A DNA stretch of 59,922 bases from an uncultured Rhodoblastus sp. (GCF_903903185.1 NZ_CAIUXT010000230.1:1-59922); one strand, 5' to 3'; shown: positions 1 through 9,984, counted from the stretch's first letter. The notes: a model not told the origin generated them from the letters alone. Made by a program: numbers and translations.

Positions 1-1
1 T

Positions 2-88
2 CTGATCGTCGGCCTGCGTCCGACCCCCGATCAGGAGCGCGAAGGTCTCGACATCGCCGAACATGGCGAAAAGGCCTACAACTACTGA
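2..88 (+). CDS. amt: Ammonium transporter, C-terminal end (partial)
   Basis: Only the last 28 codons and the TGA stop are inside the window. The visible peptide ends in EREGLDIAEHGEKAYNY, which matches the conserved cytoplasmic tail of Amt/AmtB ammonium channels (the EREGLD-x-x-x-HGE-x-AY signature). The family moves ammonium or ammonia across the inner membrane and is usually gated by a GlnK/PII protein that binds near this tail. A strong intrinsic terminator follows 26 bases after the stop, so this is the end of a transcription unit entering from the left. Membrane segments lie outside the window, so the call rests on the tail motif alone. Confidence 0.75.
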   Translation: MIVGLRPTPDQEREGLDIAEHGEKAYNY

Positions 89-114
89 TCGAAGCCTAAA
101 TCCAACATCAATCG

Positions 115-141
115 GCGGCGGGGAAACCCGCCGCTTTTTTT
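115..141 (+). terminator. Rho-independent terminator after amt
   Basis: A perfect 8-bp GC stem (GCGGCGGG pairing with CCCGCCGC) closes a GAAA loop and is followed directly by seven T residues. It sits 26 bases after the amt stop codon on the same strand. Confidence 0.9.
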
Positions 142-337
142 GTCGTGACTTCGCGCAGCAATGCGTCGATGGTCGCGACCCGTCCCGATCGACGAATTCA
201 TTGCAACAAGCAGGAAACCATGCCGAAAGACTCCCGGCTGACGACACGTTCGCGGCGCATTCACGCCTTGAGCATTTTCGTATTTCCATGAAACAAGAAA
301 AAAATGTTACTAGGTCATGACCTTCCGAAAACAGGCG

Positions 338-1867
338 TCAATTGGTGACCAGCTTGTAGGTTTCGCCCAGCCGCAGCGCCGGGCTTTCCAACTCATTGAG
401 CAGCAGAAACTGGTCGAGCGAGCGGTCCACGCCGGTCATTTTCGCGGCCAGCGACTCGGCGCTGTCGATCGGCCCGGCGATGGCGAGGCGCAGATGCAGC
501 GGCTGCGCCCGCGCCGCCTCTTCCGGCGTCATCGGGGCGAAAGAGCGGATCGACCGGATGAAACGCTCGTCCGCCTCCGGCGTCAGCGCTTTAACGGCAA
601 AAATGATGCGGTAGAAATCTTCATGGAAGGCGATGACGGCGACGCGAAAATTCCATTCGCCGGCGCGCGCATGGGCCAGTACAGTAGGCATGCCGTTGAT
701 TTCGGCAGATTGGATCGACGATTCCAGCAAACCGTCGATCCAGCCCGAATTCAGATATTCGGCCAGCGTCTTGCCTTGAGGCGTGCGAACGCTGTCGAGC
801 CGCAAGGCCTCGGCGCCGCCATCCGCCACGCCGAGCACGGCCTGCGAAGAATTTTCCAGAACGAATCCCTCTGGCGCCTCGAAGGCGAAGCCGAGGCGCG
901 GATGAATGAATTTGCGGCCCCTTATGGCGCCTTCGGTGGGATCGTCGCCGAAAGCCATGCCGCCGATCGCCGCCAGATAGGGCGCCCGCGCGGCCTCGCC
1001 CAGCCCCGGCCCTCCGATCTGCCGCGCCGCCTGCAAGGCGGCGTCGATACGCTCCGGCGTCGAGGGATGGCTCGCGAGAAAATCCGGTTTTTCGGCGCCC
1101 TTCTGGCCCATCAGCGAGGCGCGGAAAGCGCTGGAGCGGGCAAGAGATTTCAGGAAGCGCGAGCCGCCGAAGGGATCGTAGCCGGCCCGCGCCGTCACGC
1201 CGATCCCGATCTGGTCGGCGTCCAGCTCCTGTTGGCGCGAGAAGCCGGCGATGGTCATGGCGGAACTCGCCTCGACCTCCTTCCCCTTCTGCCGGCTCTG
1301 GATCACGCTCGCCGCCTGGGCGATCACCGCCGCCTTCTTTTCCTGCTCGGCGCGCAAAAACGCATGGCGCGCCGTGACATGGGCGATTTCATGCGCCATC
1401 ACCGCCGCGACTTCCGATGTGTCATTGGCCAGGGCGAGCAATCCGCGCGTGACGAACAGGTCGCCGGAGGGCAAGGCGAAGGCGTTGACGACGCCCGAAT
1501 TGAGAATGGTCACGCGATAGGGCTGGCCGGGCGTCTCGCTGGCTTTGGCCAACCGGACCAGCACGTCGTTGAGATAGTTCTCCGCCCTTGGCCAGCGATA
1601 TTCGCCGCCATAAAGCGCGATCAGTCTTTTGCGCTCGGCTTCATTGGGCGACTCCGCCAGCGTTTTCGGGGCGGCCTCGGGGGGTGAAGGGGCGACCGGC
1701 GGGATGGAAACATCCGGCCCGCCGCCCTGGCGCTCCAGCGTCGAGCAACCGGCGAGCAGCAGCAGCGCGGCGGCAACAGCCCCTCGCGCCAAATCCTGTC
1801 GCGTCTTGGCCTGCCACGTACACGCCGCCGGGCGCCCCCGCGTCCCTTTACCCCCTACTGCCGCCAT
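338..1867 (-). CDS. M48-family zinc metalloprotease lipoprotein
   Basis: About 509 residues. The zinc site is HEIAH at about residues 159-163 (HExxH), followed by TARH, and a downstream ELDAD (about 209) supplies the third-ligand glutamate typical of M48 peptidases. A hydrophobic stretch ending LLLLAGC at residue 41 is a lipobox, so the mature protein is probably an outer- or inner-membrane lipoprotein acting in the periplasm, like the BepA/LoiP group that degrades or helps assemble outer-membrane proteins. The open frame extends upstream to 2068, but that part overlaps the preceding gene and lacks protein-like character. The ATG at 1867 is used here. A TTG just before the hydrophobic core (near 1793) would give a more ordinary lipoprotein signal and cannot be excluded. 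A C-terminal region of about 200 residues resembles the non-catalytic domain found in many M48 proteins. Confidence 0.85.
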   Translation of the reverse strand: MAAVGGKGTRGRPAACTWQAKTRQDLARGAVAAALLLLAGCSTLERQGGGPDVSIPPVAPSPPEAAPKTLAESPNEAERKRLIALYGGEYRWPRAENYLNDVLVRLAKASETPGQPYRVTILNSGVVNAFALPSGDLFVTRGLLALANDTSEVAAVMAHEIAHVTARHAFLRAEQEKKAAVIAQAASVIQSRQKGKEVEASSAMTIAGFSRQQELDADQIGIGVTARAGYDPFGGSRFLKSLARSSAFRASLMGQKGAEKPDFLASHPSTPERIDAALQAARQIGGPGLGEAARAPYLAAIGGMAFGDDPTEGAIRGRKFIHPRLGFAFEAPEGFVLENSSQAVLGVADGGAEALRLDSVRTPQGKTLAEYLNSGWIDGLLESSIQSAEINGMPTVLAHARAGEWNFRVAVIAFHEDFYRIIFAVKALTPEADERFIRSIRSFAPMTPEEAARAQPLHLRLAIAGPIDSAESLAAKMTGVDRSLDQFLLLNELESPALRLGETYKLVTN

Positions 1868-2000
1868 TCGCGCCCGTCGCCCTGTCGAAAACCTTTGCCG
1901 CCCGGATCGGAAAAGGCATGTCCTTGAAAATTGCGCCCGACTTTCGCGCGACGCCGGCTCCAAGCGTGAGCCAAAGGCCGAACCACACGTCGAACCCGTG

Positions 2001-2810
2001 TCATCTGCGGTCTTCCATAAACTCGATTTGATCGGGATGGAACAATTCGATTTGCGGCGCAGCCCCAATTTCCACCACGCCGCGCACGCGGATCGATTGA
2101 TGAAGCAGGTTTTTCTCGGCCAGTCCGGCGCGATCGAACAGGGGCAGAAGGCGCCGGGCGATGGTCAGGGAAAAGCCGCCGCTTCCTGCGCCAAAATTGA
2201 GGTAAAGACGCGGCGCCGTATGGCCGATGCTGGCGATGCGACCCTCGACCAAAGTCACAATCCCGGCGCGGGCGGCGAGATTTGCGCCGTCTCCCGGCGA
2301 AATTACGGCGAACTCCGGATCGGCCCAGATCCCGAGACGGTCGCCGCGCGCCGCCGCTTCCGCCGCCAGCAGCGCCTTGCGGCAGGCGCCCGATTCGCCG
2401 TTCGCCGACGCGCCGCTCGCCATCACGAGGCCCGAGACGGCGAGGATTTCCTCGACCGATTCGGCCTCGCCTTCGACGAACAGCCGGGCTGGAATCCGCC
2501 CCCAGCGATCCCGCACTCCCAGCGCAATAAGGTCGAGACTTTTGCCCTCGAGCAGCGAGGTCAGTTCCTCGGCGACATGTTTTGGCCGCTCGGGCTCGAT
2601 GGCGGTCGCGCGCGGCGGCTCCAGCGTCGGAAAATAGACCCTGCGGCCATCGGCCAGAATAATTTCCAACCTTTCATCGACGCTGGCGAAGAGCGCTTTT
2701 TCGTGCGGGGCGGCGGCATCGCAAGCCGGAACCTCCGCCGCTCGACCCGCGCGCGGCGGGACGGCGAGACAAAGCGCCAGGGCGACGAGGATGAAACAGC
2801 GCATTTTCAT
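2001..2810 (-). CDS. Exported SNase-like (thermonuclease-fold) protein
   Basis: 269 residues with a clear N-terminal signal peptide (hydrophobic core, then PRAGRAAE as likely cleavage region). The body contains an OB-fold SNase-like pattern: DGRRVYFPTLEPP near the start, DRWGRIPARLF in the middle and AAARGDRLGIWADPEF after it, all recognisable staphylococcal-nuclease-family blocks. The typical catalytic Arg/Glu arrangement is not cleanly visible, so nuclease activity is uncertain. It may be a non-catalytic SNase-like domain. The gene lies on the same strand as the M48 protease, 133 bases upstream of it, so the two could be co-transcribed. Confidence 0.7.
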   Translation of the reverse strand: MKMRCFILVALALCLAVPPRAGRAAEVPACDAAAPHEKALFASVDERLEIILADGRRVYFPTLEPPRATAIEPERPKHVAEELTSLLEGKSLDLIALGVRDRWGRIPARLFVEGEAESVEEILAVSGLVMASGASANGESGACRKALLAAEAAARGDRLGIWADPEFAVISPGDGANLAARAGIVTLVEGRIASIGHTAPRLYLNFGAGSGGFSLTIARRLLPLFDRAGLAEKNLLHQSIRVRGVVEIGAAPQIELFHPDQIEFMEDRR

Positions 2811-2943
2811 GACGCCGCCAGATTAAACCCGCCGCGGCGGCGCGCCATGGCTTTTTTGCCCGGAGGTTTTTCAGCCGGAATTTTTGTGGTAGGGGAGAAG
2901 CGCCTCCGGGCGGCTGGCGCGAATCTACGCCCGCCCGGACCGT

Positions 2944-3020
<77 letters not shown>

Positions 3021-3295
3021 TCTCCCTGTTTTTCTTTCTTTTTCGTCATTGGCCCGAAGCCAAAGCTCGGTCCGATATTTGTGTTCTTTCGGCCACATTG
3101 TTTGAGTTTTTTCTGACCGGCGTTATGGAAATTCCTGCAAGATTAGACATAAATACGTTTTAACTCAGTGACTTAGCCCATTAAGCGCGGTCGGCGCGGC
3201 ATAGGGTCGGCAGGCGGGGGCCTTTGCCGGGCTTGCACTCTTTCCTTGTTCCGATAGGACTGAGGGCAATCCGAATTGCGTTTGCCGGGGGCTTC

Positions 3296-6200
3296 ATGTT
3301 TCAATTTTCCAAACTCAGTTCGGCGCCGGACGCGCGCCGCGCGTCTTCGCGTCCGGAAGCCGCAAAACGCCGCTTCTATCTGTCGAGCGTGTCGATCTTC
3401 GCACTGGCGCTCGCCGCCCAGTCAATCCCGTCGCCGGCCTCGGCGCAGACCTGGAATGGCGGCCCGGGAGCCTGGGGAACCGCCGGCAACTGGAACTCTC
3501 CGGCGACCGTTCCCAATGCGGTTGGCGCGACCGCCACGTTCGGCAATCCTTTCGCTTCCACCATCTACCCCGTCAGTCTCTCGGGCGGTCCCTACACGAT
3601 CGGCACACTGAACCTTACCGGCCCGCAGAACGTTGGCGGCTACACCTTTGGCGGCGGCACGCTGATCATGCAGGTGGCGGCAGGATCGGCTCAGATCAAT
3701 GTGCAGACCAACGCCGGGGTTGCGGATTTTGGCTTTAGCGCCCCCGTCACCCTCCAGTTGAATTCGAATACGGTCGCCAACACGAGTTCTGGCGCCACGC
3801 TGGGATTCACTTCGCAAGCCAGCATCACGGGTTTGGGCGGCCTGACCTTCACGGGCGCCGGGACGACCACTTTTGCCGGCGCCAACTCCTATTCGGGCGG
3901 AACGACCGTCGCGTCAGGCTTCCTGACCCTCTCGGGCGCCGGAACGCTGGGCGCGACGACGGGCGTTTTGGCGGTCACGGGCGGCACGCTGAACCTGGGC
4001 GGCACGACGCAGACCCAGGATGGCGGCGTGACGGTCTCGGGCGGCGGCACGATCCATGACGGAGTCTTGATCAGCGCCCTGGGCATCACCTCGTTCGCCG
4101 GCGCAATCGGCAACGTCAGCGGAACCAATGTCACGGTGACAGGAGGAACCACTCTTTTCTACGGGTCGAACTCGTTTGGCGCGGTGACGATTAACGCTGG
4201 CGCTACGCTGATCAACAATGGCGTGACGGCCGACGACCTGAACAATTCGGGAATCGTCGTCAATAACTCCATCTATAACGCCAATATCGCGTCGAATACT
4301 GGAACCATCACCAATTCCGTCGGCGCGAACTGGGTTGGCAATGTCAACGCCGGCGCCAATGTTGCTGGCGGGTTGATTACCAACCAGGGAACCTGGACCG
4401 GAACCGGCAACAACGCCGGAGGGACGATCGACAACCAGGCGACCTGGACCGGTTCCATCGTCAACACGACCGGAACCTTCACCAATTCGGGGACGGTTTC
4501 CGCCGGCGTGACGAATGCCGCAACCTTCAACAATAATGCGGGCGGCGCCGTCACGGGCGGCGTGATCAACAACGCCGGCGGCGTAACCTATAATTATGCG
4601 GGCGCCACGATCGACACGGCGACGGTCAACGGCGGAACGCTCGTGAACAGCGGCGGCGCGATCACCGGCCCGGTGACCAATAATGCGGGCGGAACGTTTT
4701 TCAACAACGCCTCCGGCACGGTTGGCGGCCTCCTGACCAACTCGGGTTTAGCGAACAATAATGCGGCGCTGGACGCGGGCGTCAGCAACAGCGGCACGTT
4801 CAATAACAACAGTGGCGCCACGGTCGTCGGTGGCCTGACCAATAACGCCGGCGGCGCCTCGACCAATAATTTCGGCGGCACGATCGACAACGCGACGGTC
4901 AACGCCGGATCGCTTTCGAACTCCGGTCTGATCACCGGGACGGTGACCAACGTCGCCGCGTTCTTCAACAATGCAACCGGCATAGTCAACGGCCATCTGA
5001 ACAATTCCGGTACGACCAACAACTCCAATCAACTGAACGGCGGCGTCGACAACTCGGGGACATTCAACAACAACGCGGCCGGCGTCGTCGTCGGCGGCCT
5101 GACCAATCTCTTCGGCGGCGCCTCGACCAATTTTGCCGGCGGTACGATTGACACGGCGACGGTCAACGCCGGATCGTTGTCGAACTCCGGCGCGATCACC
5201 GGGGGGGTGACCAACGCCGGGACGTTCTTCAACAACGGAACCGGCACGGTCGGCGGCCTGCTGTCCAATTCGGGTACGGCGAACAACTCCAATCAGTTGA
5301 ACGGCGGCGTGCTCAACAGCGGGACGTTCAACAACAACGCCGGCGGCGTCGTTCTCGGCGGCCTGGACAATCTCCCGGGCGGCGTCTCGACCAATTTTGC
5401 CGGCGCCTCGATCGATGCCGCGACGGTCGACGGCGGAACGCTGTCGAACTCCGGCGCGATCACCGGGGCGGTGATCAATTTCGCGGCGTTCTTCAACAAC
5501 GCCGCCGGTGTGGTCGGCGGCCTGCTGACCAATGCCGGAACGGCCAACAATTCGAATTTGTTGATTGGCGGCGTGGTCAACAGCGGGACGTTCAACAATA
5601 ACGCGGGCGGCGTCGTCGTCGGCGTCGGCCTGATCAACAACGCAGGCGGCCTGTCCACCAACTTTGCCGGCGGCACGATCCTCACCGCGACCGTCAACGG
5701 CGGGACGCTGTCGAACAGCGGCGCAATCACCGGAGCTGTGACCAACGCCGGGGCATTTTTCAACAATTCGACCGGCACGGTCGGCGGGCTGCTGACCAAT
5801 TCCGGCTCGGCGAACAACAATAATCAATTGAACGCCGGCGTGCTCAACAGCGGGACGTTCAACAATAACGCGACTGGCGTCGTCGTCGGCGGCCTGACCA
5901 ACGCCGGCGGCTTGGCGACTAATTTTGCCGGCGGGACGATCGACACGGCGTCCATCAACGCCGGCACGCTGTCGAACTCCGGCGCGATCACCGGAGCGGT
6001 GACGGTGACCAACGGCGCGACGTTCTTCAACAACCCGACCGGCGTCCTCAACAGCGGCCTGACCAATACCGGCACATTCAACGCCCAGGGGACCCTCAAC
6101 GGCGCGATCAACAACAACGCCGGCAATTTCAACGTCACCGGAAACTTCAACGGCAACGGCGTATTCACCAACGCGCTGGGCGCCAATCTGAACGTCAACG

Positions 6201-8035
6201 CCGGAACCTACACCAACACGGCGGCGGGTCCGGGCGCGATCACCAACAACGGCGCGATCAACGTCGCCAATGGCGCGACCCTCTCGGCTCTTGCCGGCGT
6301 CACCAATAATGTGACCGGCACGATCACGGTAGCCCTCGGCGGCACGGTCAACGACGCCCTCAACAATGCCGGAACGGTCACCAACAGCGGCACCTATAAC
6401 GCCAATGTCGCGACCAACACCGGGACGATCACCAATACAACAACCGGAATTTGGAACGGCAATGTCGCCTCTAGCACCGGAACGATCAACTCCAGCAATA
6501 TATGGAACGGCAATATCGCCAATTCCGGAATATTGAATGGAACCGGGACGATCAGCGGCGCCGTCAATAATGCGGCGGGCGCCAGTCTGAACGTGGTCGC
6601 CCCCGGACAGATCGGGGCGCTCACCGTCGGTTCGCTGGCCAATCAGGGCGCGATCAGTCTCCCTAACGCCTCGTCCAACAACAAATTGGTGGTGCAAAAC
6701 GGCTATGCCGGCGGCGGATCGATCTATATCAGTTCGCTGTTGAACGCCCGGTCGTCGAGCCAGTTGATCATCCAGGGCGGGCCCGTGTCGGGCGCGACGA
6801 CCCTTTTCATCAACACCAACAACACGACGGTCGCCTACCACGCGGATACGCCGGTCGTGACCGGCGGCGCCGGAGGAACTTTCACCGTCGCCAACGCCTT
6901 TGCGACGACCTCGCCCAGCCCCTTCGCCATTCCTGGGGCGCAGCTGATCGCGGCCCCCTCCGGCATCCTGCAGGAATGGCTGGGTCAGGCCACGCCCGGC
7001 AATTATGTTCAGCGCGTTGTCGTCAACGCCTCGGCCGTCGGCAATCTGATGGGCTCGGTCAGCGGCATGCTGTCGACCTTGAACGAAGTCTTCACCGAAC
7101 CGGCTTCGGCCTTCATCACCGGTCCGCACGATCCCAAACCCGATACGTTCTCTATGGGCGCCTGGGTGCGAACCCGCGCCGCCGGCTTCACCACCAAGAC
7201 TGCCAGCGTCGTTCAATCCCAGGGGCTGGGCGCCGCCGCGCAATCGGTCAGCGCCACCACCAATTCGTCGATCTCCGGCTTCCATGGCGGCTTTGACTTT
7301 GGCCTTTACAACATCGCCAACACCAACTGGAACGCCAACCTTGGCTTGCATGGCGGCACGGTCAGCGGCTCCAGTTCCTCCGGTCCGACCAGCATGACGC
7401 TGGAAGCGCCGTTCTACGGCCTCTATGGCGCCTTGACCAACGGCGTCTACTCCTTCGACGTTCTGGTCCGCCGCGACCTTTACATGATGAACGTCTATTC
7501 GTCCCAGGGCCTGATCGCCAATAATTCCAATTCCGACCGGGGCAATGGCTGGAGCGGCATCGTCAACGGTCAATATCATTACAATATCGGGGAAACCGGC
7601 TGGTACGCGGAACCTTCGCTGGCCTTCCTGTGGTCGAACGCGCAGGTCAATCCGCTTGCAGTCAATGCCCCCGGCTCCACCGGGAACAACGCGATCCAGT
7701 GGAATAATTTCGAGAGCGCGACCGGCCGCGCGGGCCTGCGCGTCGGCACGGCCTTCCAGGCGACCAGCGACCTCATCGTGGCGCCCTACAGCACCTTGTC
7801 GGTCTGGCACGAATTCGCCGGCAACAGCTTCAGTTCGCTCAACCTGACGACCGGGTCGGACAGCACCAATGTCACCGTCTCGACCAACCGAATCGGCACC
7901 TTCGGCCAGTTTGGCCTAGGCTCCGCCTTCTCCTCGCCGTTGCCCGGCCTCTCGGGCTTCGTGCGCGGCGACGTGCGGTTCGGCCAAAGGATGAGCGGCG
8001 AAGCGATCAACGCAGGCCTGCGCTGGCAGTTCTGA
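3296..8035 (+). CDS. Giant autotransporter (type V secretion) adhesin-like protein
   Basis: About 1579 residues from the ATG at 3296, which has a GGGGG stretch just upstream. The frame is open from 3224. The N-terminus has a long, basic extended signal peptide with cleavage likely after SPASA at residue 50. The passenger is rich in Asn, Gly, Thr and Ala, begins with autotransporter-type TTFAGANSYSGGTTV motifs, and then runs through 88-residue repeats of the form GTFNNNAGGVV/ITGAVTN. This is typical of a right-handed beta-helix. The last 270 or so residues form an autotransporter beta-barrel (SMGAWVRTRAAGF onward) ending in LRWQF with the C-terminal aromatic needed for outer-membrane assembly. 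The likely role is a surface-displayed adhesin or biofilm factor. It is a single-gene unit closed by a terminator. The 275 bases upstream contain an AT-rich stretch but no confident promoter. Confidence 0.92.
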   Translation: MFQFSKLSSAPDARRASSRPEAAKRRFYLSSVSIFALALAAQSIPSPASAQTWNGGPGAWGTAGNWNSPATVPNAVGATATFGNPFASTIYPVSLSGGPYTIGTLNLTGPQNVGGYTFGGGTLIMQVAAGSAQINVQTNAGVADFGFSAPVTLQLNSNTVANTSSGATLGFTSQASITGLGGLTFTGAGTTTFAGANSYSGGTTVASGFLTLSGAGTLGATTGVLAVTGGTLNLGGTTQTQDGGVTVSGGGTIHDGVLISALGITSFAGAIGNVSGTNVTVTGGTTLFYGSNSFGAVTINAGATLINNGVTADDLNNSGIVVNNSIYNANIASNTGTITNSVGANWVGNVNAGANVAGGLITNQGTWTGTGNNAGGTIDNQATWTGSIVNTTGTFTNSGTVSAGVTNAATFNNNAGGAVTGGVINNAGGVTYNYAGATIDTATVNGGTLVNSGGAITGPVTNNAGGTFFNNASGTVGGLLTNSGLANNNAALDAGVSNSGTFNNNSGATVVGGLTNNAGGASTNNFGGTIDNATVNAGSLSNSGLITGTVTNVAAFFNNATGIVNGHLNNSGTTNNSNQLNGGVDNSGTFNNNAAGVVVGGLTNLFGGASTNFAGGTIDTATVNAGSLSNSGAITGGVTNAGTFFNNGTGTVGGLLSNSGTANNSNQLNGGVLNSGTFNNNAGGVVLGGLDNLPGGVSTNFAGASIDAATVDGGTLSNSGAITGAVINFAAFFNNAAGVVGGLLTNAGTANNSNLLIGGVVNSGTFNNNAGGVVVGVGLINNAGGLSTNFAGGTILTATVNGGTLSNSGAITGAVTNAGAFFNNSTGTVGGLLTNSGSANNNNQLNAGVLNSGTFNNNATGVVVGGLTNAGGLATNFAGGTIDTASINAGTLSNSGAITGAVTVTNGATFFNNPTGVLNSGLTNTGTFNAQGTLNGAINNNAGNFNVTGNFNGNGVFTNALGANLNVNAGTYTNTAAGPGAITNNGAINVANGATLSALAGVTNNVTGTITVALGGTVNDALNNAGTVTNSGTYNANVATNTGTITNTTTGIWNGNVASSTGTINSSNIWNGNIANSGILNGTGTISGAVNNAAGASLNVVAPGQIGALTVGSLANQGAISLPNASSNNKLVVQNGYAGGGSIYISSLLNARSSSQLIIQGGPVSGATTLFINTNNTTVAYHADTPVVTGGAGGTFTVANAFATTSPSPFAIPGAQLIAAPSGILQEWLGQATPGNYVQRVVVNASAVGNLMGSVSGMLSTLNEVFTEPASAFITGPHDPKPDTFSMGAWVRTRAAGFTTKTASVVQSQGLGAAAQSVSATTNSSISGFHGGFDFGLYNIANTNWNANLGLHGGTVSGSSSSGPTSMTLEAPFYGLYGALTNGVYSFDVLVRRDLYMMNVYSSQGLIANNSNSDRGNGWSGIVNGQYHYNIGETGWYAEPSLAFLWSNAQVNPLAVNAPGSTGNNAIQWNNFESATGRAGLRVGTAFQATSDLIVAPYSTLSVWHEFAGNSFSSLNLTTGSDSTNVTVSTNRIGTFGQFGLGSAFSSPLPGLSGFVRGDVRFGQRMSGEAINAGLRWQF
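4507..6080 (+). repeat. Tandem 264-bp (88-residue) repeats in the autotransporter passenger
   Basis: The landmark encoding FFNN recurs at about 4697, 4961, 5225, 5489, 5756 and 6023. Spacing is exactly 264 bp for the first four and 267 bp for the last two, the fifth unit carrying one extra residue-equivalent. Units keep the order ITG-V-N, FFNN-TG-VGGLL-NSG, ANN-NQLN-GV-NSGTFNNN, VVVGGL and STNFAG-IDTATV. Such in-frame repeats usually change copy number by recombination, altering passenger length. Confidence 0.88.
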
Positions 8036-8063
8036 CGCCCAATCGCGCCAACCGGAATCCAGG

Positions 8064-8093
8064 AAAAAGAGAGCCGCGGGGCTCTCTTTTTTT
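8064..8093 (+). terminator. Rho-independent terminator after the autotransporter
   Basis: A GAGAGCC/GGCTCTC stem, extended by A-T pairs, with a GCGG loop is followed by a run of seven or more T residues. It begins 28 bases after the autotransporter stop codon. Confidence 0.9.
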
Positions 8094-8429
8094 GAGTTGC
8101 CGGGCTGCTTGCGCGCCCTGCTGAAGCTGGAAGGAAAAAAGCGGGCGCGATCCCACAAGCCGCGCCTTTTTTAAGAATCGCCGAACCGTCCGAGAAGTTT
8201 TAAGATTCAGGAAGCTCCGTGGATGGCGATGGGAAACGGCAAGTGCGATGGGTGATCGTGAGCCGCGATTACACGCAAATCAAGACCCAAATGGCTGCGG
8301 CTGCTGCCTGAAACTCGTGCATTCGTATGTTTCGAGAAAACATTAGAATGCTCAAATCATCTATTTAACTGCGTATTCTTATCCAAAAAGTCTCCAATTT
8401 GTTGGGAATATGCTCTAGCGAGGAAGCAC
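8094..8429. other. Gene-free stretch before the methyltransferase
   Basis: No credible coding region on either strand. The second half (about 8310-8400) is clearly more AT-rich than its surroundings and probably holds the promoter of the methyltransferase gene, although no pair of -35/-10 hexamers stands out. A GAGGAA ribosome binding site lies just before the ATG at 8430. Confidence 0.5.
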
Positions 8430-9875
8430 ATGCCGACGATCTATGATCGCGTCCGCTATCCGAACTGGCCAAATACCCGGACCCATCCGGCAAGGACAGG
8501 CGCATTGGCGCAGTTGTTGGGGCGAAAATGCGCGCCCTTCACCCGCTGCCGCGTGCTGGAAATCGCGTGCAGCGAGGGCGTCAATATCGCCAGCATGGCG
8601 GTGGGGGCGCCCAATTCCGAATTTATAGGGATAGATATTGCCGAATCGGCGATAGCGCGCGGCGCCGAGACGATCCGCTCAGCCCGCCTCGACAATTTGA
8701 AATTGCGGCTGGCCGACATCCGCGATGAACAGGCCGTCGAAGGCGAATTCGATTACATCATCGCGCACGGCGTCTATTCCTGGGTCGCCGCCGATGTGCG
8801 CGCCGCCTTGCTGGCGATGATCGGGAAAAAGCTGTCGGCCAATGGTCTGGCCTTCATCAGTTATAATGTCTTTCCCGGCTGCCGCGTCCGCGAAACGATC
8901 CGGGATTATCTGCGCTATGCGCTGCGCGACATTGCCGATCCGCAGGAGCGCATGGCGGCGGCGCGCTCGGCTCTGGAATATCAGATGTCGGGTTGGTCGG
9001 ACGACAAGCCTTTCCAGAAAGCCTTGATTGAGGCCGCGGAAAACAATCTGGAGCGGCCGATCGAAGTGCTGTTTCACGATGAAATGGGCGAGGTCTGGGA
9101 GCCGCAATTCCTTACCGATGTTTGCGCTGCCGCACGGGCGCAGGGGCTCGAATATCTCGCCGACGCCCATCCTTCCGTACTTAACGACGGGTTGTTTCCT
9201 TCGGTCCGCTTCGACGCGGCGCGAAAGCAGACGGGCGGCGACTGGGTGAAATTCGAACAATTGCTTGATTTCACCGACATGCGGCCGTTTCGCTGGTCCT
9301 TGTTCTGCCGAAAGGCTGAGAAAATCGAGCGCATCGCGACGCCAGACCGGGTGGTCGGGCTTTACGCTTCCGCCGATCTGACGGCGGCGCCCGGCCCTGG
9401 CAAAAAGGCCTTTGCATTCCGCGAGAAAAGCGGCGTCGAGTTCGAGACCGACGACGAAAAACTCGGCGGTCTGCTCGACGGGTTAACCCGGGAACCGGCT
9501 GTGCAGCTCGACGATTACGCGGCGTTTCCCGAAGCGGTCGAAGCGCTGTTGCGCCTTTACGTCAACAGTGCGGTGACGCTCTCGACGCAACCGCCGATCT
9601 TCACGCTGACGCCGGCAGAAAAACCGCTGGCCAGTCCGCTGGCGCGGGCCCAGGCGCGACGCGGCGAAGCAGTGCTCGCAGCCCTCAACCACAAGCCGGT
9701 GCGGATGGAAGACCCGTTCTGGAACGTGTTTTTGCAACAGTTGGACGGGACGCACACACATGAGGATCTGGCGCAGTTCCTGTTAGCGCAGGCGGGCAAG
9801 ACGATCGAGGAGGCGCGCCGGATGATGCCGGACGCGCTGAGGGAAGTGGCGGGAAACAGGTTGTTGATGCGGTGA
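8430..9875 (+). CDS. Class I SAM-dependent methyltransferase with regulatory domain
   Basis: 481 residues. The N-terminal domain is a Rossmann-fold methyltransferase: motif I is VLEIACSEG at about residues 42-50, and FIGIDIAESAI follows as the acidic-loop motif. Residues about 215-300 (HDEMGEVWEPQFLTDVCAAA...YLADAHPSVL) match the methyltransferase regulatory domain found fused to such enzymes in proteobacteria, and a further C-terminal region of about 150 residues follows. The substrate is not predictable; in other bacteria this architecture is seen both in stand-alone genes and near surface or secretion genes. It stands alone here, opposite in strand to the T6SS operon that converges on it, with a GAGGAA ribosome binding site before the ATG. 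Confidence 0.8.
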   Translation: MPTIYDRVRYPNWPNTRTHPARTGALAQLLGRKCAPFTRCRVLEIACSEGVNIASMAVGAPNSEFIGIDIAESAIARGAETIRSARLDNLKLRLADIRDEQAVEGEFDYIIAHGVYSWVAADVRAALLAMIGKKLSANGLAFISYNVFPGCRVRETIRDYLRYALRDIADPQERMAAARSALEYQMSGWSDDKPFQKALIEAAENNLERPIEVLFHDEMGEVWEPQFLTDVCAAARAQGLEYLADAHPSVLNDGLFPSVRFDAARKQTGGDWVKFEQLLDFTDMRPFRWSLFCRKAEKIERIATPDRVVGLYASADLTAAPGPGKKAFAFREKSGVEFETDDEKLGGLLDGLTREPAVQLDDYAAFPEAVEALLRLYVNSAVTLSTQPPIFTLTPAEKPLASPLARAQARRGEAVLAALNHKPVRMEDPFWNVFLQQLDGTHTHEDLAQFLLAQAGKTIEEARRMMPDALREVAGNRLLMR

Positions 9876-9984
9876 GCTTGCGCCTTGTTCAAGCAGCGTC
9901 GGACGTCGTCCACATCTTGCCGGTCTTCATCGGAAATTGTCCTGGGGGTGGCGTTGGCCATGCAGAACCAGTCCCTTCCATCAG

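Noticed and set aside
338..2068. Extension of the M48 protease frame upstream to 2068
   Set aside because: The extra 67 codons overlap the SNase-like gene and have no signal peptide; the lipobox requires a start near 1867 or later.
4748..7810. A 1020-codon open frame on the minus strand inside the autotransporter
   Set aside because: It is antisense to a gene with signal peptide, passenger repeats and beta-barrel; the repeats make the antisense frame open too, and its residues (Arg/Asp/Val-rich, no domain) lack protein character.
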